Shown here: one piece after another, positions 1-5,066 of the stretch
Layout of the letters: each line of letters starts with the position of its first letter
How positions within the stretch are numbered: the first letter of the stretch is position 1
Assembly: GCA_937902525.1 (NCBI GenBank)
Contig: CALEKV010000061.1
Span: 1 to 5,456 of the forward strand
Direction of reading: 5' to 3'
DNA: 5,456 nt
Origin: an uncultured Candidatus Saccharibacteria bacterium
Lineage (GTDB): Bacteria; Patescibacteriota; Saccharimonadia; Saccharimonadales; Saccharimonadaceae
Translations under genes and position numbers: made by a program
The notes under the pieces: generated by a model
The model's input: only the letters and a program-made list of their open reading frames with translations
Databases searched by the model: none
What the model was told of the DNA's origin: nothing

Positions 1-209
1 TGCATTTGCTCGAATGGCCTGAGCGTTTCTGGTTGCCACAGGTTGCCTATTACCTTGGCGAGCCAATAGCTCGTAAGGCCAGCCATAAGCACGCGCGTAT
101 ATTTATCGTACCGGCCGCGCTTAGGCGCCTTAAATAGTAGCAGCCAGCCCGCCAATAATACAATTGGCAACATTAAGTAATCGGCAAGGATTTTGATTAT
201 CAGTTCCAT
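1..209 (-). CDS. PAP2-family phosphatase, BcrC-like (N-terminal fragment)
   Basis: Start of an integral membrane phosphatase; 69 codons are visible and the rest lies beyond the window edge. Residues 12-26 (LMLPIVLLAGWLLLF) form a first membrane helix, followed by a basic loop (KAPKRGRYDKYTR, 27-39) and a second hydrophobic helix from about 40. The segment KVIGNLWQPETLRPFE (52-67) resembles PAP2 signature 1; its Arg-Pro-Phe core (64-66) matches the RPF of undecaprenyl-diphosphatases such as BcrC, although the Lys-to-Arg spacing is longer than the canonical K-x6-RP. The family usually dephosphorylates undecaprenyl pyrophosphate or other lipid phosphates. The ATG at 209 is the first start after an in-frame TAG at 225-227; no Shine-Dalgarno is seen. 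It lies 15 bp after the Cys-rich gene and is probably the tail of the nrd operon without an obvious functional link. The signature 2 and 3 histidines are not in the window, so activity cannot be judged. Confidence 0.72.
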   Translation of the reverse strand, partial: MELIIKILADYLMLPIVLLAGWLLLFKAPKRGRYDKYTRVLMAGLTSYWLAKVIGNLWQPETLRPFEQM

Positions 210-224
210 AGTGCTTATTGTATA

Positions 225-704
225 CTACTTTTTTACTGGTGCCATAGCGTTGCCACCAAAAAGTAACACCGCTAACTCACCGAGCGTATTAAGCAGCCCG
301 GGCGCCATTTTGGCCGGTGCGCGCTCACGGGATTTAGGCGCTTTGGGTTTTTGCTGAACTCTTTGCGCCGGCACAGCTGTTTTCTTTACTTGTTGCGTTG
401 GCAGTACTGCGGTCTGTAACATAGCCGCTTTGTTGGGAAGCGCATAAAAACCGCCACCGCCATCCATCGCGAGGCTTCCTACTGAGTCATCCAGCAAGGC
501 GGCGCGGACTTCCTCCTTTTTGATTACCTTTGCTTCTGGCGGACATGGCACCAATGCCTCTTGCTTGCCGGGGCAACCCACTGCCATCAATGGACACACC
601 GCGCACGCCGCGCACGTCGCGGCACCAATTTCACGTACCGCCTCGCGACGGAGCGGCACCTGTTCGCGGTTAAGCGATAATTTTTCCGTAGCAGCAATAC
701 TCAT
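225..704 (-). CDS. Cysteine-rich small protein, putative Fe-S or metal-binding, in the nrd operon
   Basis: No family is recognised. The 159-residue product has a charged, probably helical N-terminus (1-28), then five cysteines in 24 residues: C31-x2-C34-x2-C37-x6-C44-P and C54-P. The CxxCxxC start recalls ferredoxin-type 4Fe-4S ligation, but the next spacing (x6 rather than x3) is not the classical ferredoxin motif; zinc binding or a redox dithiol is also possible. After about 90 the chain is rich in Pro, Lys, Gln and Ala and looks disordered and basic; it ends with a short hydrophobic segment (LLNTLGELAVLLFGG) that might touch a membrane or a partner. Its ATG overlaps the stop of the upstream oxidoreductase as ATGA (701-704), and a GGAG at 719-722 is too far away to be a good ribosome site, so translational coupling is likely. 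Placement after nrdD, nrdG and a flavoprotein suggests, as inference only, electron transfer for the anaerobic reductase. Confidence 0.75.
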   Translation of the reverse strand: MSIAATEKLSLNREQVPLRREAVREIGAATCAACAVCPLMAVGCPGKQEALVPCPPEAKVIKKEEVRAALLDDSVGSLAMDGGGGFYALPNKAAMLQTAVLPTQQVKKTAVPAQRVQQKPKAPKSRERAPAKMAPGLLNTLGELAVLLFGGNAMAPVKK

Positions 705-1378
705 GATTCAAAAAATGTCTCCGTCGTAATACTTTCGGGCAGTACGCCGCGTGCGGTAAGACCTTGCCACATATCACGCACAAACTGAACGCCGCCGCAT
801 ATCATATAAAATGCGTCCTCACCCGCCTGCATACATTCATCCAGTACAATACGCCCTTTTCGCATGCCCGCAGGAACGGTTTGCTCGCCCGTTATATGGT
901 GAGTTACCACACACGCCGCCATATCCAAGGCCTTTTTGTGTGCTATCGTGTCGACACGCTTATTACTGTAATACAACTGCGCCTGACGGCCAGCCGCTCC
1001 GTTTAGCTCATCTTTTAATACGCTAATTATCGGACTGATGCCAACGCCAGCGGCGAGCGCTACCAACGGCCGCGTTGTATGTGGGTTAAAAAAGCCGTAC
1101 GCGCGGCTGATCATAAATGTGTCACCAGCTTTTAACGCGCATAGATACCCGCTAAATTCACCGATATTTTTCACGGTGATGCTCATCCATTTTTCATGCG
1201 GCGCACTGCTAAAGCTGTATGCCTTACCGGCGGGTGTACTGCTGCCGTCAATAAATACAGTGATGTACTGCCCGGCGGTGTATTCTAATTTCCAACCGCC
1301 CTCAAGCAAAAAATATATCGTGTTTACCTGCTCAGATTCACGGACCACCCGCTTTACGATTGCCGTTAATTGTTCCAT
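701..1378 (-). CDS. FAD/NAD(P)-binding oxidoreductase, ferredoxin-NADP reductase superfamily
   Basis: A 225-residue flavoprotein of the FNR fold that passes electrons between NAD(P)H and a one-electron carrier. The N-terminal FAD beta-barrel covers about 1-100, with KAYSFSS (52-58) in the place of the usual RxYSxxS flavin motif and a VKNIGEFSGYL segment (69-79). The nucleotide-binding half begins with LAAGVGISPIISVL (about 108-121, the GxGxxP loop), continues through YYSNKR and CGG (194-196), and ends in the Glu/Phe-rich tail TETFFES. No plant-type 2Fe-2S domain and no PyrK-like cysteine cluster are present. The frame stays open to 1444, but that start would overlap nrdG by 65 bp; the ATG at 1378 begins exactly at the first family strand and lies one base after the nrdG TGA, so it is preferred. 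No Shine-Dalgarno is visible; coupling is likely. The Lys for Arg change in the flavin motif is unusual. Its operon position suggests it reduces NrdG directly or through a carrier. Confidence 0.9.
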   Translation of the reverse strand: MEQLTAIVKRVVRESEQVNTIYFLLEGGWKLEYTAGQYITVFIDGSSTPAGKAYSFSSAPHEKWMSITVKNIGEFSGYLCALKAGDTFMISRAYGFFNPHTTRPLVALAAGVGISPIISVLKDELNGAAGRQAQLYYSNKRVDTIAHKKALDMAACVVTHHITGEQTVPAGMRKGRIVLDECMQAGEDAFYMICGGVQFVRDMWQGLTARGVLPESITTETFFES

Positions 1379-1379
1379 G

Positions 1380-2069
1380 TCAGTGAACCACGCATTCGGT
1401 GACATATTTTTGCATGATGTGTTGCGCGGCAGCCAGTTCGTCATCCGTGAACGATTCAGCGTGGACGAACTGCGAGCTAACGAGCGCGCCTTGACTCACA
1501 AACCGCTGCAACGCGTAACGTTTCGCGCCCCGCACCATTTGCCCAATCTGCTCAAAATCATCCACCGCCAACTGCGTCCGCACAATTGTAGTCCTAAACT
1601 CGTGCCCGGCCATCGCCTTAATCAAGGCGATACTCTGCTGAATGGCCGCTAAATCAATTGGCCGGGCAGCAATCTGCACGTACTTTTCAAGCGGTCCTTT
1701 TATGTCCATGGCGATAAAATCCACCAGATTATCCATCAGCAGCTCTCCAATCACCCGCGGCCGCGTACCATTTGTATCCAACTTGACCAAGTACCCCATA
1801 GCCTTGACCTGGCGAATAAAATCCACCAGGTCGGCCTGTTCGGTCGGTTCACCACCGCTAATTGTCACCGCCGACAGCACGTCTTTGCGCTTTTGCAAAA
1901 ACATCAAAATGTCTTCGGTGGGGATGGTGTTGGTAAATCGTTCCGGTAAAACCAGTTCGGGGTTATGGCAATAGCCGCAGCGCATATTGCAACCAATGGT
2001 AAAGATGGACGCACAAGGGTAGCCCGGGTAATCCACCGTGCTAAACTTTTGAATACCGCCGATTTTCAT
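1380..2069 (-). CDS. nrdG: Anaerobic ribonucleotide reductase activating enzyme (radical SAM)
   Basis: Radical-SAM activase that uses a 4Fe-4S cluster and S-adenosylmethionine to abstract hydrogen from the glycine of NrdD, making the stable glycyl radical. Counting from the chosen ATG (229 residues), CNMRCGYC (27-34) supplies the CxxxCxxC cluster ligands, SGGEPT (71-76) is the SAM-binding GGE motif, and KLDTNGTRP (about 96-104) and MDIKGP follow, as in the NrdG2-type activases related to pyruvate formate-lyase activase. Length fits that family. GTG at 2072 is possible, but the AAGGA at 2079-2075 lies 5 nt from the ATG and only 2 nt from the GTG, and the ATG gives the family-like N-terminus MKIGGIQKFSTVDYPG. 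The start lies 2 bp after the nrdD TAG. No extra ferredoxin-like cysteine cluster is present, so the electron donor must be a separate protein, plausibly one encoded just downstream. Confidence 0.96.
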   Translation of the reverse strand: MKIGGIQKFSTVDYPGYPCASIFTIGCNMRCGYCHNPELVLPERFTNTIPTEDILMFLQKRKDVLSAVTISGGEPTEQADLVDFIRQVKAMGYLVKLDTNGTRPRVIGELLMDNLVDFIAMDIKGPLEKYVQIAARPIDLAAIQQSIALIKAMAGHEFRTTIVRTQLAVDDFEQIGQMVRGAKRYALQRFVSQGALVSSQFVHAESFTDDELAAAQHIMQKYVTECVVH

Positions 2070-2071
2070 CA

Positions 2072-4189
2072 CTATCCTTGAGTTACCTTTTCTGTGTCCG
2101 CTGCCTTATCATAATGGTGGCGCATAGCAAATTCGGCCTTTTTGCCTTTGTTCCACTGCCCCACCGGGCGCAAAAAGCCCACTACGCGGCTGTATACCTC
2201 GCATGGTTCATTGCAATGCTCACATTCTGCCTGCTCACCCTTTAAATAGCCATGGTTCGCACACACACTGAAGCTTGGGCTAAACGTGAAGTACGGCAGC
2301 TTGTAATTGTTACAGATTGTTTTAACCAGTCGCTTAAGTGTGACCGGGTTGTCCATGCGCTCGCCCAAAAAGAAATGAATCACCGTGCCACCCGTGTACT
2401 TAGTTTGTAGCTCATCTTGCAAGTCAAGAAGCTCATACAGGTCATCGGTATAATTGACTGGCAAGTGAGTGCTGTTAGTGTAAAATGGCGCATCCACCTT
2501 GTCGCCGAAACCGTTAGCAAAATGCGCGGTCTTTGGGTAATCTTTTTGGTCTATTTGCGCCAATCGGTAGGTTGTACCTTCTGCTGGCGTAGCTTCCAGG
2601 TTATAGTTGTTGCCAGTTTGCTGTTGAAATTCCACTAAGGTGTCCCGCATATAATCAAGGGTGCGTTCCGCAAAATCCTTGCCCTCATTAGTGCCAATGT
2701 CCACGCCTAGCAAGTTTTCACTGGCTTCGCTCATGCCAATCAAGCCAATCGTGCTAAAATGATTTTTCCAGTATTCACCAAACCGCTCGTACATGTCGCG
2801 CAAATAAAACTTAGTGTACGGGTATAGGTTTTTAGCCGTCAGCTGTTCTAGGGTTTTACGCTTAACTTCAAGGCTTTCCTTGGCTTTTTCCATTAAGTGC
2901 AGCAGCCCGGCACGGAACTCTGCTTCATCTTTACTTTTTAGCGCCAAGCGTGGCAGGTTAATTGTTACAACGCCCACACTACCGGTCATTGGACTACTGC
3001 CGAACAGCCCGCCACCACGGTGCGCCAACTTGGTATTGTCAATACGCAGGCGGCAACACATGCTGCGCGCGTCTTCGGGTTTCATATCACTGTTTACAAA
3101 GTTGCTAAAATACGGAATACCATATTTAGCGCTAGCTTCCCAAACATTTTCAATCACCGGGTTATCCCAATCAAAATCAGGTGTGATGTTGTAGGTTGGA
3201 ATTGGGAACGTAAACACACGGCCACTAGCATCGCCCTCACACAATACTTCAAGTAAGGCCTTATTAAGGATATTCATCTCTTCTTGGAAATCGCCATAAT
3301 TATCGTCTGTCATTTCGCCACCAATAAACACTGGGTTGCCCTCCATATGTTTTGGGCACTCCAAATCAAGAGTGATATTTGTAAACGGCGTTTGGAACCC
3401 AACGCGGGTGGGCACATTTACATTAAACACAAATTCTTGCAACGCCTGCTTAACCTCGGCGTAGGTCAAGCTATCGTGGCGAATGAACGGCGCCAACAAT
3501 GTATCAAAGTTACTAAACGCCTGTGCACCAGCTGCTTCGCCCTGTAGGGTGTAAAAAAAGTTCACCACTTGGCCCAAGATTGTCCTAAAGTGTTTAGCGG
3601 GCTTGCTGCTGATTTTATTAGGTACACCCGTAAAGCCCGTGCGGATTAAATCCATCAAATCCCAGCCGACACAGTACACGCTCACCAGGTTGAGGTCATG
3701 GATATGAAAGTCACCGCTACGGTGCAGGTTACCGATTTCAGGGCTATAAATTTTACTTAACCAATAGGTCTTACTGACTTCGCTGGCAATGTAATTGTTT
3801 AGCCCCTGCAAACTATAATCCATATTACTGTTTTCATTCACACGCCAGTCGGCTCGGCTAATGTATTGGTCGATTAAATCGATATGACCAGCTTCGGTGA
3901 TATCACGAATTTTTTTGTGCTGGTCGCGATAAATAATATATGACTTAGCAGTGACGCGATATTTACTGTCAATTAAGACTTCTTCAACAATATCCTGGAT
4001 TTGCTCTACCGTGGGGACCTTTGCAGATAAATCTTTTTCAGCACGAATAACCACTTTTTGCGCCAACACTTCGGCCTCAGACTCGGCGTACTCGCCCGTC
4101 TCCAGGCCGGCACGTTCAATGGCACTGCGGATTTTTTGAGTGTTAAACTTTACCCTTCGCCCATCGCGTTTTTTAATGTATTGATACAT
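2072..4189 (-). CDS. nrdD: Anaerobic ribonucleoside-triphosphate reductase (class III)
   Basis: Oxygen-sensitive glycyl-radical enzyme that reduces ribonucleoside triphosphates to dNTPs; cytoplasmic. The 705-residue length is normal. Residues 1-95 are an ATP-cone (KRDGRRVKF at 6-14, PTVEQIQDIVEEVL at 59-72, YIIYRDQHKK at 84-93), the ATP/dATP activity switch. The catalytic barrel follows, with C173 in SVYCVGWDL (thiyl-radical candidate) and C378-C379 in MCCRLRIDN (second active-site cysteine region). The C-terminal zinc site uses C643, perhaps H646, C656, C659 and possibly C663. The glycyl-radical loop is YSRVVGFLRPV with G671 as the radical site, 34 residues before the end, followed by WNKGKKAEF. 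The double cysteine and the MCCRL motif resemble the Thermotoga-type branch more than E. coli. Whether formate or a dithiol protein is the reductant cannot be told by eye. The start has a strong AAGGGGGA site. Transcription is likely under NrdR control from the promoter at 4329-4357. Confidence 0.98.
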   Translation of the reverse strand: MYQYIKKRDGRRVKFNTQKIRSAIERAGLETGEYAESEAEVLAQKVVIRAEKDLSAKVPTVEQIQDIVEEVLIDSKYRVTAKSYIIYRDQHKKIRDITEAGHIDLIDQYISRADWRVNENSNMDYSLQGLNNYIASEVSKTYWLSKIYSPEIGNLHRSGDFHIHDLNLVSVYCVGWDLMDLIRTGFTGVPNKISSKPAKHFRTILGQVVNFFYTLQGEAAGAQAFSNFDTLLAPFIRHDSLTYAEVKQALQEFVFNVNVPTRVGFQTPFTNITLDLECPKHMEGNPVFIGGEMTDDNYGDFQEEMNILNKALLEVLCEGDASGRVFTFPIPTYNITPDFDWDNPVIENVWEASAKYGIPYFSNFVNSDMKPEDARSMCCRLRIDNTKLAHRGGGLFGSSPMTGSVGVVTINLPRLALKSKDEAEFRAGLLHLMEKAKESLEVKRKTLEQLTAKNLYPYTKFYLRDMYERFGEYWKNHFSTIGLIGMSEASENLLGVDIGTNEGKDFAERTLDYMRDTLVEFQQQTGNNYNLEATPAEGTTYRLAQIDQKDYPKTAHFANGFGDKVDAPFYTNSTHLPVNYTDDLYELLDLQDELQTKYTGGTVIHFFLGERMDNPVTLKRLVKTICNNYKLPYFTFSPSFSVCANHGYLKGEQAECEHCNEPCEVYSRVVGFLRPVGQWNKGKKAEFAMRHHYDKAADTEKVTQG
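2075..2079 (-). promoter_or_regulatory. Shine-Dalgarno of nrdG inside the nrdD 3' end
   Basis: AAGGA reads on the minus strand within the last codons of nrdD. It lies 5 nt before the ATG at 2069 but only 2 nt before the overlapping GTG at 2072, which decides the nrdG start in favour of the ATG. Confidence 0.75.
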
Positions 4190-4192
4190 ATA

Positions 4193-4200
4193 TCCCCCTT
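4193..4200 (-). promoter_or_regulatory. Shine-Dalgarno of nrdD
   Basis: The purine run AAGGGGGA lies 3 nt before the ATG at 4189 (about 5 nt from the AGGGG core). It is the strongest ribosome-binding sequence in the operon, in contrast to the downstream genes, which depend on coupling. Confidence 0.8.
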
Positions 4201-4268
4201 TTTTAGCATCAGCAAACCCCGCACACCTAAAGCGCGCCCTGCTTTTGCCTTAATAAATGTGTTAGTTT

Positions 4269-4300
4269 TACCCTATGGCGCTCTCAATCGCCGTAAGGTA
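4269..4300 (-). other. Stem-loop in the nrdD leader
   Basis: In the minus-strand transcript TACCTTACGGCG (4300-4289) pairs with CGCCATAGGGTA (4280-4269): 11 of 12 positions pair (one is a G-U wobble, one a C/A mismatch), with the 8-nt loop ATTGAGAG. It is followed by AAAAC rather than a U-run, so it is not a rho-independent terminator. It could stabilise the mRNA or be part of a regulatory fold. Confidence 0.5.
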
Positions 4301-4303
4301 GCG

Positions 4304-4319
4304 ACACTACATATAGTGC
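4304..4319. promoter_or_regulatory. NrdR box 1 (start-site proximal)
   Basis: ACACTACATATAGTGC matches the published NrdR-box consensus acaCwAtATaTwGtgt at 14 of 16 positions, including nearly all of the conserved core. It lies immediately downstream of the predicted transcription start of nrdD, where a bound repressor would block initiation. NrdR is the ATP-cone repressor of ribonucleotide reductase genes; its own gene is not in this window. Confidence 0.85.
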
Positions 4320-4328
4320 TTATGCCTT

Positions 4329-4357
4329 ATAGTATTCCTAGATTTAGGGGGTGTCAA
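4329..4357 (-). promoter_or_regulatory. Sigma-70-type promoter of the nrd operon
   Basis: A perfect TTGACA -35 (4357-4352), a 17-bp spacer and a TACTAT -10 (4334-4329, 4 of 6) point to transcription starting near 4321. It is bracketed by the NrdR boxes, with a third box in the spacer, the geometry of a repressed promoter. The predicted start is about 130 nt upstream of the nrdD ATG. Confidence 0.78.
4335..4350. promoter_or_regulatory. Degenerate NrdR-like box within the promoter spacer
   Basis: CCCCTAAATCTAGGAA (minus strand) keeps 8 of the 10 core consensus positions (C-T-A-x-A-T-x-T-A-G), but the outer positions diverge (9 of 16 overall). Its centre is 31 bp from box 1 and 32 bp from box 3, the usual spacing of tandem NrdR boxes, and it fills almost the whole 17-bp gap between -35 and -10. 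On sequence alone it would be weak; its position is what supports it. Confidence 0.5.
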
Positions 4358-4366
4358 TACATTTTT

Positions 4367-4382
4367 CCACAAAATGTAGTGT
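4367..4382. promoter_or_regulatory. NrdR box 3 (upstream of -35)
   Basis: CCACAAAATGTAGTGT matches acaCwAtATaTwGtgt at 13 of 16 positions. Read on the minus strand it begins ACACTACAT, the same nine bases that begin box 1 on the plus strand. It lies 9 bp upstream of the -35 hexamer and ends 5 bp beyond the stop codon of the preceding gene. Confidence 0.8.
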
Positions 4383-4387
4383 ATTTT

Positions 4388-4765
4388 TTACATGCCAGCC
4401 GCTACTGGTAGCGTCCGCAAACTTCGTATCCGTATATAATCGTCAATCTTAACAGTTGTCCATCCGCGCTGGCGTAGCTCATTACGCAACATACCCAATA
4501 GTGCCAAGCGGAAAGTGCGCTTTGTCATGCCGGCCCTGCTGATGATTTCATCAAAAGTGTGCTGCCTAAGCTGTTTTTTTAGCTCATGAGGTGTCATATT
4601 CAGTAATTCCGCTCTAATGTCACCCTTACGGTCGTGACGCTGTAATAATTTATCAAATTGTGACTCGCTACTGTTAAGAGCCGTTTTAGTCAGCCCCGGT
4701 ATGGCAGCGGCGGCGGCTGTAACGACTGTTAATGTTGCTACTGTCTTTGTACTAAGCTTCTTCAT
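4388..4765 (-). CDS. Small exported helical protein, DUF2680-like
   Basis: A 125-residue basic protein. MKKLSTKTVATLTVVTAAAAAIPGL (split here as MKKLSTKTVA and TLTVVTAAAAAIPGL) is a signal peptide or N-terminal anchor: two lysines, a hydrophobic core at 10-22, and Ala-rich cleavage candidates. There is no lipobox cysteine. The mature part (about 54-115) has the pattern MTPHELKKQLRQHTFDEII, a short turn (SRAGMTKRTF), then LLGMLRNELRQRG and IDDYI. This rhythm resembles the helical DUF2680-type repeat (MTPeEL..L..G.t...IA...G...), with one repeat unit seen; the family link is by eye only. Function is unknown; an envelope or surface role is plausible. The start is secure: AAAGGAGAA (4779-4771) lies 5 nt before the ATG, with the AGGAG core 7 nt away. 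It ends only 5 bp from an NrdR box, with no terminator hairpin before the nrd promoter, so some readthrough into nrdD is possible. Confidence 0.82.
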   Translation of the reverse strand: MKKLSTKTVATLTVVTAAAAAIPGLTKTALNSSESQFDKLLQRHDRKGDIRAELLNMTPHELKKQLRQHTFDEIISRAGMTKRTFRLALLGMLRNELRQRGWTTVKIDDYIRIRSLRTLPVAAGM

Positions 4766-4816
4766 GTAAGTTCTCCTTTACTTATGGTGGGACTTTTATG
4801 ATGTTATGCTTGTGGC

Positions 4817-4844
4817 TATATAATACCGCGTGAAAACCCGTGAA
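4817..4844 (-). promoter_or_regulatory. Probable promoter of the exported-protein gene
   Basis: On the minus strand TTCACG (4844-4839, 4 of 6 to -35) is followed after 16 bp by TATATA (4822-4817), inside the AT-rich run TATTATATA. A second TTCACG copy (4834-4829) lies one helical turn downstream. Initiation would be near 4810, giving a leader of about 45 nt that includes the strong ribosome site. The hexamers are only moderate matches. Confidence 0.45.
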
Positions 4845-4929
4845 TATAACGTATATTTTACAGCGGAAGCCAATACGTCATACACTACCCCTTATTTCTG
4901 AAATTAAGCTGAAAAACAATCTGGCGAAT

Positions 4930-4947
4930 GTGTGAAAATTTTCACAC
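4930..4947. repeat. Perfect 18-bp palindrome, possible operator
   Basis: GTGTGAAAATTTTCACAC is a perfect inverted repeat without a spacer, in the middle of the divergent intergenic region. The half-site TTTTCAC recurs on the minus strand next to the promoter at 4836-4830. Without a loop it is a DNA dyad typical of dimeric regulator binding rather than an RNA hairpin. No specific regulator is recognised. Confidence 0.55.
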
Positions 4948-4983
4948 CATCACAATGCTAGTTTTGGCATACTATCATTTAAA

Positions 4984-5001
4984 GCTTTATGCAGGCTTTA
5001 T
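4984..5001. repeat. Short direct repeat GCTTTAT
   Basis: GCTTTAT occurs at 4984-4990 and 4995-5001, offset by 11 bp (about one helical turn), directly before the terminator-like hairpin. The first copy is part of the 10-bp dyad TAAAGCTTTA (4980-4989). It may be chance in AT-rich DNA. Confidence 0.3.
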
Positions 5002-5041
5002 AAAACACGTCTGGCGCCCCTCTGTGCCAGGCGTGTTTTAT
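5000..5041. terminator. Strong hairpin with A/T flanks, bidirectional terminator-like
   Basis: The left arm (A5000-C5015) pairs with the right arm (G5026-T5041) for 16 positions, including one T-G wobble at 5010/5031, around a 10-nt loop. The GC core is CTGGC/GCCAG plus CACG/CGTG. The arms end in AAAA and TTTT, and TTTATTTGCTTTTA follows on the plus strand, giving rho-independent character in both directions. No gene in this window obviously ends here: both flanking genes point away. It may end a short plus-strand RNA, stop antisense transcription, or insulate the promoter just downstream. Confidence 0.65.
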
Positions 5042-5050
5042 TTGCTTTTA

Positions 5051-5059
5051 TGAGATAAT
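5051..5059 (+). promoter_or_regulatory. Extended -10 promoter of the methyltransferase gene
   Basis: TGAGATAAT combines an extended-10 TGn with GATAAT (5 of 6 to TATAAT). No convincing -35 is present; that region is taken by the hairpin. Initiation 7-8 nt downstream falls at 5066-5067, that is at the ATG itself, and no Shine-Dalgarno precedes that ATG, which is consistent with a leaderless mRNA. Confidence 0.5.
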
Positions 5060-5066
5060 ACAAGCA

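Larger units (their letters stand above)
4190..4321 (-). other. Roughly 130-nt 5' leader of the nrd transcript
   Basis: Inferred leader between the predicted transcription start (about 4321) and nrdD. It holds a stem-loop at 4269-4300 (listed separately). A weaker second hairpin pairs GCAAA at 4248-4244 with TTTGC at 4216-4212, enclosing CGCGC (4236-4232) against GTGCG (4224-4220). The second hairpin ends about 11 nt before the Shine-Dalgarno. No known riboswitch consensus was recognised. Confidence 0.45.
4766..5066. other. Divergent intergenic region
   Basis: This 301-bp stretch separates the exported-protein gene from the methyltransferase gene. It contains the elements listed individually: minus-strand ribosome site and promoter, the 18-bp palindrome, the GCTTTAT repeat, the hairpin and the extended -10. 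A small dyad, ATTTCTGAAAT, lies at 4893-4903. No convincing gene, tRNA or known RNA family was seen. Confidence 0.6.

Noticed and set aside
207..227. TAG of the Cys-rich gene is in the same frame as the PAP2 start, six codons away, suggesting stop-codon readthrough fusion
   Set aside because: TAG is followed by a normal ATG and each product begins and ends sensibly; a same-frame neighbour has a one-in-three chance.
701..1382. Recoding of TGA as glycine or tryptophan, as in some CPR lineages
   Set aside because: TGA ends nrdG and the FNR-like gene precisely at coupled junctions, and no internal TGA occurs in conserved motifs.
1376..1444. Upstream start (1444) for the FNR-like gene adding 22 residues
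   Set aside because: It would overlap nrdG by 65 bp, and the added residues have no family character; the ATG at 1378 fits the FNR N-terminus and the 1-bp junction.
1038..1652. 204-codon plus-strand open frame opposite nrdG and the FNR-like gene (and similar antisense frames over nrdD)
   Set aside because: These are shadows: the minus-strand frames have clear conserved motifs, while the plus-strand translations have none.
2070..2072. GTG start for nrdG overlapping the nrdD stop
   Set aside because: AAGGA is 2 nt from the GTG but 5 nt from the ATG at 2069, and the ATG gives the family-like N-terminus.
4205..4300. Fluoride-riboswitch-like pieces (GGCGAT...CGCC, then GCTGATG) in the nrdD leader
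   Set aside because: The loop-to-3' pseudoknot pairing and the AAAC/spacing of the crcB motif are not reproduced, and nrdD is not a fluoride gene.
4955..5053. 32-residue plus-strand reading frame upstream of the Erm-like gene, resembling a leader peptide
   Set aside because: It has no Shine-Dalgarno, runs straight through the hairpin, has no recognisable stalling motif, and the methyltransferase promoter appears to lie at its end.
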